Source: Paracoccaceae bacterium
Lineage (GTDB): Bacteria; Pseudomonadota; Alphaproteobacteria; Rhodobacterales; Rhodobacteraceae
Length of the DNA stretch: 38,443 nt
Direction of reading: 5' to 3'
Assembly (NCBI GenBank): GCA_006226775.1
Contig: SBGD01000016.1
Location: forward strand, 1-38,443
Below, piece after piece: positions 16,300 to 24,042 of the stretch. Made by a program: the position numbers and the translations under genes. The notes below the pieces were generated by a model. The model was not told the origin of the DNA. It saw only the letters and a program-made list of their open reading frames with translations, and searched no databases. The first letter of the stretch is position 1, and each line of letters begins with the position of its first letter.

Positions 16300-16330
16300 T
16301 CTATATCACGATTGTGAGATAGATCCACAA
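16300..16330 (-). promoter_or_regulatory. repABC promoter with overlapping RepA operator
   Basis: The imperfect palindrome CTATaTCAC-GATT-GTGAgATAG (16301-16322) lies 32-53 bp upstream of the repA ATG. On the minus strand TTGTGG (16330-16325) and GATATA (16307-16302) could serve as -35 and -10 with 17-bp spacing, placing the palindrome across the promoter, as needed for RepA autorepression. Confidence 0.55.
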
Positions 16331-16623
16331 ATTATTGACATGGCGGCGGATCGTGATGCAGGCCCTTGTTTGCTGACAAGGTCAAGTATCTGATTTCAAA
16401 GAGCTATTGTGAAATGAGCGGGTGCGGCGCCCTCGGCACGTGGTGCGCGTGCCTGTGGAAAACTGCCGAACAGCCGCGCCGGACGAGTCGCAATCCCGCG
16501 GGCTTTGAATGGGCCGCAGCGAGGCCGAGACGTCCGGGTGTGCGGACTTCCAAGGCCAATGCCCCGCGCTTTTCTCCCGCTTGTGCAGGAGCAATTATCG
16601 GACAAGCCGAGAGGCCGAAGGTT
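16331..16623. other. Intergenic region between repA and the AI-2E permease gene
   Basis: About 290 bp with no supported gene; short frames lack ribosome binding sites and family resemblance. The part near repA is AT-rich. A loose inverted repeat, TTTCA and TGAAA, lies at about 16395-16415. Confidence 0.5.
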
Positions 16624-16662
16624 GCGGCGGTTTCAGCCGGAAAATGACCGTAAAACCGCCGC
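16624..16662 (-). terminator. Stem-loop downstream of the AI-2E permease gene
   Basis: GCGGCGGTTT (16624-16633) and AAACCGCCGC (16653-16662) form a perfect 10-bp stem with a 19-nt loop, beginning 4 bp after the stop codon. There is no clear T-run on the minus strand. Confidence 0.6.
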
Positions 16663-16665
16663 GCC

Positions 16666-17724
16666 TTACTTCTCCCCCGGCACCTCGTCGCCTTCGTCGA
16701 AGACATCCAGCATGACCAGCGCGATCGCCATCGTGGGGATGGCGACGATGGCGCCGATCGGCCCCCAGAGCCAGAGCCAGACCACCAGCGACACGAAGAT
16801 CAACAGCGGATTGACCGCCAGGTGCTTGCCCAGCAGCGCCGGCGTGACGAATTGCGCCTCGATCAGGTTGAACAGCAGGAAGATCGCCGGCGGCGCGATC
16901 ACCATGATGCCGTCGAAGGCCACCAGCCCGGCCAGCGCCAGGCCTGCCGTCACGGTCATCGGCCCGATATAGAGGATGTAGTTCAACAGCGCCGCCGCCG
17001 CGCCCCAGATCGCCGCACTGGGCAGGCCGATCAGCGCCAGCGCGCCGCCAAGCGCCGTGCCGAGCCCGACATTGATCATCGAGATGGTCAGGAAATAGCG
17101 CGACACCACGCGTTCCGCCCGGGTGAGGCGCGCCATGATCTCGGAGGTATCGGCGGACGAGCCGATCTTGCGCGAGGTCCAGACATAGATGCCCTTGCGG
17201 GTGAACAGGAAAAAGAACAGCGTGCCCATGAAGATCAGGAACTGCGCCATGAAGACCGGCGCGAGGTAGATCGCGCTGGTCAGGTTGGGCACCATGGTCT
17301 CGGAGTCCTTCTCGGCGCTGCCGCTGCCATCGCCGCCCAGGGCGGCCTCGACTTCGCGGTTCATCTCGTCGAGACCGCGGATCAGCCCGCGCAATTCCTC
17401 GATCACCGTGCGCAGCTCGTAGCGGATGCGCGGCACCTCCTCGGCGACGCTCCAGACCACGGGTTCGATCAAGAGGACCAGAAAGGCGATGCCGATGATG
17501 CCGACCACCAGAACCACTGCCGAGGCCAGCCCTTCCGACAGGCCCAGCCGCACCAGCCCGTCGGTCACCGGCGCCAGCATCACCCCGGTGATGGTGGCCA
17601 GCACCAGCGGCGCAAAGATATCCGCCCCGGCGCGCAAGGCGGCAAAGACGAGGATGACCGCGATCACGATGACGGCGCTGCGCAGCACGGGGTCGGGGGG
17701 AGGGGGGGATTTGATCATGATCAC
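16666..17724 (-). CDS. AI-2E family (PerM/TqsA-like) membrane transporter
   Basis: 352-residue inner-membrane protein of the AI-2E/UPF0118 family. About seven or eight transmembrane segments are expected: two near the N-terminus (residues 14-55), one at 63-88, a long soluble helical stretch at 90-160 and several in 155-340. The family motif ILYIGPMTVTAGLALAGLV and the LVVWLWLWGPIGAIVAIPTMA segment are clear. Members export small molecules or ions, and substrate cannot be assigned. A GTG at 17724 and an ATG at 17718 are both possible starts; an EcfG-like promoter immediately upstream would produce an almost leaderless message. Confidence 0.88.
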   Translation of the reverse strand: MIMIKSPPPPDPVLRSAVIVIAVILVFAALRAGADIFAPLVLATITGVMLAPVTDGLVRLGLSEGLASAVVLVVGIIGIAFLVLLIEPVVWSVAEEVPRIRYELRTVIEELRGLIRGLDEMNREVEAALGGDGSGSAEKDSETMVPNLTSAIYLAPVFMAQFLIFMGTLFFFLFTRKGIYVWTSRKIGSSADTSEIMARLTRAERVVSRYFLTISMINVGLGTALGGALALIGLPSAAIWGAAAALLNYILYIGPMTVTAGLALAGLVAFDGIMVIAPPAIFLLFNLIEAQFVTPALLGKHLAVNPLLIFVSLVVWLWLWGPIGAIVAIPTMAIALVMLDVFDEGDEVPGEK

Positions 17725-17727
17725 TTC

Positions 17728-17752
17728 AACCTTTCGCCGAAGGCTTTGTTCC
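17728..17752 (-). promoter_or_regulatory. EcfG-like promoter before the AI-2E permease gene
   Basis: On the minus strand GGAAC (17752-17748), 16 bp, then GGTT (17731-17728). The spacing matches general-stress sigma promoters, but the -10 is only 3-9 bp from the possible start codons, which weakens the call. Confidence 0.4.
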
Positions 17753-17835
17753 GCCGGTTGCGCGAAAGACTACAAGCGATCCGAAAGCGTGTCGCCCCGG
17801 GCCGATGGGCCCCGCCCGAACCCGCCGCCGCGCGC

Positions 17836-18567
17836 TCAGATCAAGGGGCGGGTCACCGGTTCGCGGTCGGTCTCGAGCTGCGCCAGATCGCAGAGCGCGG
17901 GATAGTCGGTGACGCTCAGCACCCCGTCGCGCCAGCAGGCAATGCCCCGGTCGCGCAGCCGGGCCAGCATCTTGTTGGTATGAACCAGCGACAGGCCCAG
18001 CGCATCGGCCAGGTCCTGCTGCCGGTAGGGCAGGGGCATGGTGCCGTTCTCGGCCAGCCCCAGCGCCGCGGCGCGGTCGTGCAGCCGCACGAAGGCGCGC
18101 GCGATCCGCTCGATTCCCTGCATCCGGCCCAGGATGGCCAGGCTCTCGCCCAGAAGATGCTCTTCCACCGCGGCGATCCAGGTCAGGTCATAGGCCCGCC
18201 CCGGGTGGTCCTGAAACAGCGACCAGAGTGCCTTGCGGTCGAAGACGCAAAGCCGCATCTGCGTCGTCGCCTCGACCGAATGCTGCATCTCGGACATGAC
18301 ACCGGCCTGCAGCCCGATGAAATCGCCGGGAAAGACGAAGTTGATCACCTGCCGCTCGCCGGTCGGCAGGGTCTTGTAGCGCAGCCCCATGCCGTCGAGC
18401 AGGGTGAACAGCTGCGGGCTGTTCGAGCCTTCCATCATCAGCGTCGTGCCGCCCGCGATGGTGATCTCGCCGGTCTTGAACCGTTCCATGAACCCCAGCT
18501 CGGACTCGGTGAGCGGATCGAAGATCGGCCATTTCCGCAGCGGGCAGTTCCGGCATTGGGTGGGCAT
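17836..18567 (-). CDS. Crp/Fnr-family transcriptional regulator
   Basis: 243-residue regulator with an N-terminal cyclic-nucleotide-binding-like beta-roll (about 20-135), dimerisation helix and C-terminal helix-turn-helix (about 185-210, RQQDLADALGLSLVHTNKML). Cys5 and Cys8 (CRNC) at the N-terminus plus Cys104 (RLCVFDR) recall FNR-type cluster ligands, but a complete four-Cys set is not evident. The recognition helix lacks FNR's E-x-x-S-R, so the target is probably not the TTGAT-N4-ATCAA box. The start at 18567 follows GAGG; an upstream ATG at 18594 has no ribosome binding site. It is divergent from the receiver-like gene, with about 85 bp between them. Confidence 0.88.
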   Translation of the reverse strand: MPTQCRNCPLRKWPIFDPLTESELGFMERFKTGEITIAGGTTLMMEGSNSPQLFTLLDGMGLRYKTLPTGERQVINFVFPGDFIGLQAGVMSEMQHSVEATTQMRLCVFDRKALWSLFQDHPGRAYDLTWIAAVEEHLLGESLAILGRMQGIERIARAFVRLHDRAAALGLAENGTMPLPYRQQDLADALGLSLVHTNKMLARLRDRGIACWRDGVLSVTDYPALCDLAQLETDREPVTRPLI

Positions 18568-18653
18568 GGAAGAAACCTCGTGTCGATATGTCATACTTTA
18601 ATGCACATCGCGCGTGCAGGTGGCAATACACTGGGGCAAGTGGAGGGCAACCG

Positions 18654-19052
18654 ATGAAGGACTGCGTCAAGACCGGCGCCGAGCTGCCGCAGGACGGCAC
18701 GCCGGTCATCCTTGTCGTGGAACACGACACGCTGATCGCCGACGACATCGCGGGGTCGCTGATGGCGGCCTGCGCCTGCCGGGTGATCCATGTCCGTCAT
18801 CCCGCCGACATCCTGTCCAGCCTGATCCACGAGGCCCGGGTCTTTGCCGCCTTCCTCGAAATGCGCCTGTCGCAGGTGCTGGAAAGCGGGTTGGACCGCA
18901 GCCTGGCCGAACGCGGCGCCCGCATCATCCTGACCCGCGGCGACGAGGACGAGGACGAGGTCCGCGCGCTGGGCTGGGGCATGCTGGTGCGGCCGTTTTC
19001 CGACCGGATGATCCGCGACGCGGTCTCCTCGCTCAAGCTGCCCTGCCGCTAG
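18654..19052 (+). CDS. Degenerate response-regulator receiver protein
   Basis: 132-residue single-domain protein with the receiver fold pattern: beta-1 VILVVEHD (Glu23, Asp25), conserved Thr94 (IILTRGD) and an RPF motif near 113-115. The phospho-acceptor position is Glu69 (FLEMRLS) instead of Asp, and the conserved Lys of KPF is Arg113. It is therefore probably unable to be phosphorylated; Glu could mimic the active state. No output domain is present. GGAGGG at 18642-18647 supports the ATG at 18654. It is divergent from a Crp/Fnr regulator and upstream of csbD. Similar pseudo-receivers occur in stress-signalling loci, but partner and role are unknown. Confidence 0.75.
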   Translation: MKDCVKTGAELPQDGTPVILVVEHDTLIADDIAGSLMAACACRVIHVRHPADILSSLIHEARVFAAFLEMRLSQVLESGLDRSLAERGARIILTRGDEDEDEVRALGWGMLVRPFSDRMIRDAVSSLKLPCR

Positions 19053-19205
19053 ATCCCGCCTGCGCAAGCGGTCCGCCTTTGCATGGCCGGGGCGACCCGC
19101 ACCGTCTTCCGACACCGCGTCTTTCGCCGGGGGCAACCCGGCACCCATGCGCTGCCCATGGGCGGAAATCCGCGCCGGTTTGTCGCTTTTCTTTTGCGCA
19201 GGCTC

Positions 19206-19230
19206 GGAACCCTTTCCGCCGCTCCACGTT
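19206..19230 (+). promoter_or_regulatory. EcfG-type promoter of csbD
   Basis: GGAAC (19206-19210), 16 bp, CGTT (19227-19230): an exact match to the general-stress sigma consensus, 43 bp upstream of the csbD ATG. Confidence 0.8.
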
Positions 19231-19273
19231 GGGTGAGTGGAAGATAAGACGCAACCTTGAAAGGAGAGACGCC

Positions 19274-19471
19274 ATGAATTGGGATCAAATCGAAGGCAAC
19301 TGGAAGCAGTTCAAAGGTCAGGCCCAGACCAAGTGGGGCGAGCTGACCGATGACGAGGTCCAGCAGGCCGAAGGCCGCCGCGAAGAGCTGGTGGGCAAGG
19401 TGCAGGAACGCTACGGCATCGCCCGCGAAGAGGCCGAGAAACAGGTCGACGACTGGGCCAGCAAGCTCTGA
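19274..19471 (+). CDS. CsbD-family stress-response protein
   Basis: 65-residue small hydrophilic helical protein. It begins MNWDQIEGNWKQFKGQ and has the WGELTDDE turn and the AEGRREELVGKVQERYG stretch diagnostic of CsbD. Members are strongly induced by general stress sigma factors, and their biochemical role is not established. AAGGAG precedes the ATG, and a consensus EcfG promoter lies upstream. It is followed by a 290-bp gap with hairpins and then the small membrane-peptide gene. Confidence 0.95.
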   Translation: MNWDQIEGNWKQFKGQAQTKWGELTDDEVQQAEGRREELVGKVQERYGIAREEAEKQVDDWASKL

Positions 19472-19754
19472 AGCCGGCATAGCGCCACGAGGGCAGGGTG
19501 CGCGACCCTTGGCGCACCGGCCCGCGCGACGCCTTGCCGGGCGCAGATCGGGCGGCACAGACAGCCCCGTGATGCGTCCACCGCCCCGCGCCCGGTCGAA
19601 AGGCCGGACCGGGACGGGAAATCGACATCGCCTGACCCATCCTGATTGCCGAACGGCACAGCGACCGCGCCCATCCGGGGGCGGGCGAAGGATGGGCTGC
19701 GGACCTTCCCATCGGTCCGGGGCGACAGCCGGCCGCACGGCCGCAGACCCAAAC
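19472..19754 (+). other. Untranslated spacer with hairpins after csbD
   Basis: No gene is supported. Two stems are visible: GGTGCGC/GCGCACC (19497-19503 and 19512-19518) and GCCCATCC/GGATGGGC (19669-19676 and 19690-19697). The first could end or stabilise the csbD message. No GGAAC-type promoter was seen in this stretch, so the source of transcription of the next genes is unclear. Confidence 0.5.
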
Positions 19755-19764
19755 GGAGGCTTAC

Positions 19765-19833
19765 ATGCACGCCATCATCTATCTCGTCGGACTTGTCGTG
19801 ATCGTGCTCGCGATCGTCAATTTCGTATTCTGA
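19765..19833 (+). CDS. 22-residue single-pass membrane peptide
   Basis: A tiny gene with a good GGAGG at 19755-19759. The product begins MHAIIYLVGLVVIVLAIV and is almost entirely hydrophobic, long enough to span the membrane once, with no charged residues except His2. It lies 21 bp before the next gene, which has its own AGGAG. Its placement in a stress cluster encoding membrane proteins suggests a small membrane-associated stress peptide. There is no named family I can assign with certainty; a chance frame is possible but unlikely given the ribosome binding site and composition. Confidence 0.7.
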   Translation: MHAIIYLVGLVVIVLAIVNFVF

Positions 19834-19854
19834 ACGATGCCAGGAGACCCGGAC

Positions 19855-20490
19855 ATGAAGACCCCACCCGACCAATCCGCCGGCGCGACAGGGACCACCG
19901 ATCCCCAGACGGCGAAATCCGCAACCGAAGACCTGGCCCGCCAGGCCGACAGCGCTGCCCGCGACCTCGGGGAAACCGTGGCGCAGGACGCGCGTGACCG
20001 GGCCGAAGACGCCAGGGAAGGCGTGGCCGAAGACATCTCCTCGGTGTCGCAGGCGCTGCGCCGGGCCTCGGACGATCTGCGCGACGGCTCACCGCAGGAA
20101 CGCAGCTTCGGCGCCGCGGCCAATGCGCTGGCCGACCTGGCCGAGACCGTGCGCGACAAGGACCTGGGCCAGATGGTCGACGAGCTGGGCGATTTCGCCC
20201 GCCGCAACCCGATGGCCTTTCTCGGCGGCGCTGCCCTTCTGGGGTTTGCCGGTGTCCGCATGGCCAAGGCCTCGCAGCGGGCGCGGCTGGCCGATGACGC
20301 CGACGCTACGCGCCCGTCTTATCGCGGCGATCCCGCACGCGGAGCAACCGGCGCAGGTCCGGTGACCGCGACCGGCACCAACCGCGGCGACCCCGCGCGC
20401 GGCGCAACCGGCGCAGCTCCGGTGACCGCGACCGGCACCAACCGCGGCGACACGCCGGCCCACCTGCAGCAGACAGGAGAGACCCCATGA
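19855..20490 (+). CDS. Helical, membrane-anchored stress protein (DUF883/nutrient-deprivation-protein-like)
   Basis: 211-residue protein. Residues 1-110 are highly charged, Ala/Asp/Arg-rich and predicted helical or coiled-coil. A hydrophobic segment follows at about 122-140 (RRNPMAFLGGAALLGFAGV), the pattern of ElaB/YqjD-like DUF883 proteins. The C-terminal 55 residues are low-complexity and contain two 20-residue repeats plus a partial third. The ATG at 19855 is preceded by AGGAG; an in-frame ATG at 19837 precedes that site. Its stop overlaps the next start (ATGA). Function unknown; related proteins are stress-induced and membrane-tethered. Confidence 0.75.
   Translation: MKTPPDQSAGATGTTDPQTAKSATEDLARQADSAARDLGETVAQDARDRAEDAREGVAEDISSVSQALRRASDDLRDGSPQERSFGAAANALADLAETVRDKDLGQMVDELGDFARRNPMAFLGGAALLGFAGVRMAKASQRARLADDADATRPSYRGDPARGATGAGPVTATGTNRGDPARGATGAAPVTATGTNRGDTPAHLQQTGETP
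20323..20451 (+). repeat. 60-bp tandem repeat within the preceding coding region
   Basis: Two 60-bp units (20323-20382 and 20383-20442) plus 9 bp of a third encode RGDPARGATGAxPVTATGTN. The copies differ by a few mostly synonymous bases, so the duplication is recent but not new. Length variation between strains would be expected. Confidence 0.9.
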
Positions 20491-20885
20491 CCCATGACCC
20501 CAATGAAAGCACCACCGGCCTGATCGGCGATGCCATGACCCATGTCAGCGCCTTGCTGCGCGGCGAGGTCGACCTGGCCCGGGCCGAGATCGACCGCAAC
20601 CTGCGCCGCGCCGGCACCGCCCTCGGCCTTCTGGCCGCGGCGCTTGTCGTCGCCCTGACCGCGCTCAACGTGCTGACCGGAGCCATCGTCGCCGGGTTGA
20701 CCGAGGCCGGGATGGAACCGGGCTGGGCCGCCTTTGCCGTCGGCGTGGTGCTGGCCATCCTTGCCTACGGCTTTGCCCGCAAGGGCACCAATGATCTCAA
20801 ACTGAACAGCATCGCCCCCAGCCGCACCGCGGCCAATGTGCGGCGCGATGCCCAAGCTCTGAAGGGAACCGCAGATGCCCGATGA
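20487..20885 (+). CDS. Phage holin superfamily III-like (Holin-X) membrane protein
   Basis: 132-residue protein. An amphipathic N-terminus (LLRGEVDLARAEIDRNLRRAG, about residues 23-43) is followed by two transmembrane helices, at about 45-70 and 78-98, and a basic cytoplasmic tail. This is the layout of the DUF1469/Holin-X family, which is common in bacterial stress operons and not necessarily phage-derived. It overlaps its upstream neighbour by 4 bp and the next gene by 11 bp, so the genes are translationally coupled. Confidence 0.85.
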   Translation: MTHDPNESTTGLIGDAMTHVSALLRGEVDLARAEIDRNLRRAGTALGLLAAALVVALTALNVLTGAIVAGLTEAGMEPGWAAFAVGVVLAILAYGFARKGTNDLKLNSIAPSRTAANVRRDAQALKGTADAR

Positions 20886-21987
20886 CGCCAGAACCCCCGA
20901 CCAGATCGAACGCGATATCGAACGTGACCGCGCCCGGCTGGCCGATACCTTCGATGCGCTCCAGGACAGGTTTTCGCCCGAGGCCGTGATCCGCGAGGTC
21001 GCCGGCGGGCTCACCCGCCATGGCGGCGAAATCGGCACCGCCGTGACCCGCTCGGTCAAGCAGAACCCGCTGGGGCTGGCGCTGACCGGGGTCGGCCTTG
21101 CCTGGCTGATGTTCGGCCGCTCGCATGACGACCCGGCGGAACCGATCCGCCGCCGAAGCCCCGCTGCGGATGGCTATGACCGCGAGGATTTCGAGACCGG
21201 CCAGTCGCCGCATCCGGCCGGTGGCTATGCCGCCCGCGACCGCTATGACGGCGCCGACACGCGCCGCACGGGGCGCCCGACCGGGGCCTATTACCCGGCC
21301 TGGGCGCGTCTGGAGCTTGACGAGGACGACGCCCCGCGCGCCGCGGATGATGGCCCCTCGCTCGGCGACCGCGCCTCGGATGCGGCCTCCGCCGCGGGCG
21401 AGGCCGCGCGCTCGGCCCGCTCCGCCGTGGCCGAGACCGCCCAGGAGGCCGCCGACCGCGCCAGCCGGGCGCAGGCGCGCCTGGCCCGCGGTACCGAAGA
21501 TCTCGGCGAAGCCGCCCGCGCGCGTATCCTGGCCGCCCGCCAGCGCGCGCTGGAGGTGGCCGAACAGACCGAGGCCGCGGCAAGGCGCAACTATGCCAGG
21601 GGGCGCGACGCCACCGCCGATTTCTTCGAGGAACAGCCGCTGGTCGCCGGGGCCCTGGCGCTTGCGGTCGGTGCCGCCCTTGCCGGTGCCCTGCCGCGCA
21701 CAAGGCGCGAGGACGAGGTGATGGGCGAGACCCGTGACCAGCTCTTCGACGAGGCCGAACGCATCTTCCGCGAGGAACGCGACAAGGCCGAACGGGTGGC
21801 GCGCGCCGCCGCCGACGAGGCCGCGACCATCGTCGAAGAGAAACGCGATGCCGCGGATGCCGCCGCACCGGGGCGGAAATCCGCCGCCGAGGCCGCCGCC
21901 GACGAGGTGCGCGATGCCGGCCGTCGGGTGGCCGATGCGGCGCGGCAGAAGGCCGAGGATGAAGACCTGGGCCATCCGAAGGGCTGA
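20875..21987 (+). CDS. DUF3618-containing membrane/coiled-coil protein
   Basis: 370-residue protein. The N-terminal DUF3618 motif (RTPDQIERDIERDRARLADTFDAL, residues 6-29) is followed by a weakly hydrophobic segment near 66-82. A long Ala/Arg/Glu-rich helical region spans about 160-260. A second hydrophobic stretch lies near 258-276 (LVAGALALAVGAALAGAL), and the C-terminus is charged and helical, with LEA-like composition. It probably tethers to the membrane and forms extended coiled coils. No enzymatic motif is seen. Confidence 0.8.
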   Translation: MPDDARTPDQIERDIERDRARLADTFDALQDRFSPEAVIREVAGGLTRHGGEIGTAVTRSVKQNPLGLALTGVGLAWLMFGRSHDDPAEPIRRRSPAADGYDREDFETGQSPHPAGGYAARDRYDGADTRRTGRPTGAYYPAWARLELDEDDAPRAADDGPSLGDRASDAASAAGEAARSARSAVAETAQEAADRASRAQARLARGTEDLGEAARARILAARQRALEVAEQTEAAARRNYARGRDATADFFEEQPLVAGALALAVGAALAGALPRTRREDEVMGETRDQLFDEAERIFREERDKAERVARAAADEAATIVEEKRDAADAAAPGRKSAAEAAADEVRDAGRRVADAARQKAEDEDLGHPKG

Positions 21988-21991
21988 AGGC

Positions 21992-22954
21992 ATGTCGGAC
22001 ATCCCCGGCCGCGATGCCGCCCACCCGCGCGACATCCCGCTTTCCGCCTGGAAGATGATCGCCGGGCGGGTCTGGCACCAGATCGGAGACGACCACATCG
22101 GCCTGATTGCGGCCGGTGTGGCGTTTTACGGACTCCTCGCGCTTTTTCCCGCGATCACCGCGCTGATGGCGATTGCCGGGCTGATCTTCGACCCGGCCCA
22201 GTTCACCGGCGAGATCGAGTCTGTCACCGCCTTCGTGCCGCCCAACGTGGCCGAGATCGTGCTGGGCCAGGCGGTCGCGGTCTCGGGCTCGCAGGAGGGG
22301 GGGCTCGGTCTTGCCGCCCTCTTCGGTATCGCCGTGGCCTTCTATTTCGCGTCGAACGGCGTGGCGAGCCTGATGGAGGGCATGAACGTCGCCTATGACG
22401 AGGCCGAGACCCGCGGCTTCGTCCGGCTGACCGTCACCAAGCTGTTGCTGACCTTCGTGCTTCTGATCGGGCTGATCCTCGGGTTGGGGGCGACGCTGGT
22501 GCTGCCCGGCATCCTGTCGATCCTGTCGCTGGGGCCTTTGACCGAACTGCTGATCGGGCTGGGCCGCTGGGCGGTGCTGCTGGCGATGACCATCGGCGGC
22601 ATCCTGATCATCTATCGCCACGCGCCCGACCGCGCCTCGGCGCGGCTGATCTGGCTCTGGCCGGGGGCGATCCTGGCCTGCCTGCTGTGGATCGCGGCCT
22701 CGGTGGGGTTTTCGCTCTATGTCGAGAATTTCGGCCGCTACAACGAGACCTTCGGCGCGCTGGCCGGGGTGGTGATCCTGTTGATGTGGCTGTGGCTGTC
22801 GGCCTATGTGCTGCTTTTGGGCGCCGAACTCAATGCCGAGGCCGAGGCCCAGGTGCGCCCCGACACCACCACCGGCCCCGGCATGCCGCTCGGCCTGCGC
22901 GGCGCGGTCAAGGCCGATGAACTGGCCGGGCGCAAGGGGTCCAGGCGCGGCTGA
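21992..22954 (+). CDS. YihY/virulence factor BrkB-family inner-membrane protein
   Basis: 320-residue YihY/BrkB-family protein with about six transmembrane helices. Family signatures include AAGVAFYGLLALFPAITALMA near residue 45 and NETFGALAGVVILLMWLWLSAYVLLLGAELNAE near 250-283. It was once misannotated as RNase BN; transport or envelope functions are suspected. It is last in the csbD-side run of tightly spaced genes, 4 bp after the DUF3618 gene, and convergent with the cytochrome c gene only 8 bp away. Confidence 0.9.
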   Translation: MSDIPGRDAAHPRDIPLSAWKMIAGRVWHQIGDDHIGLIAAGVAFYGLLALFPAITALMAIAGLIFDPAQFTGEIESVTAFVPPNVAEIVLGQAVAVSGSQEGGLGLAALFGIAVAFYFASNGVASLMEGMNVAYDEAETRGFVRLTVTKLLLTFVLLIGLILGLGATLVLPGILSILSLGPLTELLIGLGRWAVLLAMTIGGILIIYRHAPDRASARLIWLWPGAILACLLWIAASVGFSLYVENFGRYNETFGALAGVVILLMWLWLSAYVLLLGAELNAEAEAQVRPDTTTGPGMPLGLRGAVKADELAGRKGSRRG

Positions 22955-22962
22955 CCGCGGGT

Positions 22963-24042
22963 TCACTTGCCGGTCCGGTCCAGCTTCGCCGGGGCGAGCG
23001 AAGCGTAATAGGCCGCCAGCGCGGCAATATCCTCTTCCGTCAGGTCGCGCGCCGCGTGGTGCATCAGTTGCGCCACCGGCCCGCCACCACGCGCCGCCTC
23101 GCGCCAGAGCCTGAGCTGCTGGCGCAGGTAGGGCGCGTGCTGACCGGCGAGCGACGGAAAGAGCGGGTTGAGCGCCGCGTCCCAGGGCCCATGACAGGCC
23201 GCGCAGGAGGGCACGTCGCCGCCGCCGCCCCGCAAGGCCAGCGCTTCGCCGCGCCGGGCCAGCGCGTTCATGGGCTGCGCCGGTCCGACCGGCACCTGCG
23301 CCGCCATGCGCGCCGCGATCTCGGGGATCGCCGCTTCCGGTACATGCGACATCGCCTCGGCCATGATGCCGCTGTCGCGCGCGCCGCTGCGGTAGGCCCG
23401 CAGGCTGGCGGCGATATAGGCCTCCGAGAGTATGTCCAGCCGCGGGATCTGCGGATTGCCGGAGGCGCCCCCGGCCCCGTGGCACATGGCACAAGACTGC
23501 CCCTCGGGACTTTCGGTGAGGTCCCGGTAGGTCTGCGCACTCATGTCCGGCGCCGCCCGCAGGAAGGCCACCACCGGCCAGACGTCATCGGCGCGCGTGG
23601 CGGGCCAGGCCGGCATCCCGGTCATCTTGGCGCCCTGGTGCACGATCCAGTGCAGTTCCTGCGGCTGCCACTGCCCGGCGATCGCGCTCACATGCGGCGG
23701 CGCGGGCACCATGGCGCGCACCGTGGCCGAACGCGGGCGGCCCGGGCTGGCGTGACAGGTGCGGCAGGCGCTGTCGAAATGCCGCGCCCCGAGGGCGACC
23801 ATGGCGGGGCTGTCGAGATCCTCGGGCGGCGTGGCATCGGCGCGCAGCCGGACGGCATTGCGGAAAGTGGTGTGCAGCACCCAGCTGACCCCGGCCCAAT
23901 GGCCCGACTTGGCCGAGACATTGTAAAGCCCGAAACCCACGACCGCCCCGGCCCCGAGCAGCCCGGCCAGCGCCAGAAAGCCCAGCGTTTTCACCACCGA
24001 CCGCCCGTCGCGCGGCAGAGAGAGAAGCCCGCGCCAGGTCAT
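22963..24042 (-). CDS. Membrane-anchored tri-heme c-type cytochrome
   Basis: 359-residue protein with an N-terminal membrane anchor (about residues 18-40) and three CXXCH haem sites: Cys93-Cys96-His97, Cys184-Cys187-His188 and Cys280-Cys283-His284. The last two lie in tandem cytochrome c4-like domains; the first is in a separate mono-haem domain. It would sit on the periplasmic face and deliver electrons to the CuA/haem c of subunit II. It is last in the caa3 operon, overlapping ctaG by 4 bp (ATGA). An upstream extension of the open frame is in the shadow of ctaG and is not coding. Confidence 0.9.
   Translation of the reverse strand: MTWRGLLSLPRDGRSVVKTLGFLALAGLLGAGAVVGFGLYNVSAKSGHWAGVSWVLHTTFRNAVRLRADATPPEDLDSPAMVALGARHFDSACRTCHASPGRPRSATVRAMVPAPPHVSAIAGQWQPQELHWIVHQGAKMTGMPAWPATRADDVWPVVAFLRAAPDMSAQTYRDLTESPEGQSCAMCHGAGGASGNPQIPRLDILSEAYIAASLRAYRSGARDSGIMAEAMSHVPEAAIPEIAARMAAQVPVGPAQPMNALARRGEALALRGGGGDVPSCAACHGPWDAALNPLFPSLAGQHAPYLRQQLRLWREAARGGGPVAQLMHHAARDLTEEDIAALAAYYASLAPAKLDRTGK

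Noticed and set aside
16366-16647. 93-codon plus-strand frame upstream of repA
   Set aside because: No family resemblance or good Shine-Dalgarno, and it runs into the terminator stem of the permease gene.
17836-18567. Crp/Fnr protein as the regulator of the FNR box at 3476
   Set aside because: Its recognition helix lacks the FNR-type Glu/Ser/Arg pattern and the four-Cys cluster motif is incomplete.
20487-20885. Prophage remnant suggested by the holin-like domain
   Set aside because: No other phage gene is present, and Holin-X/DUF1469 proteins are common in chromosomal stress operons.
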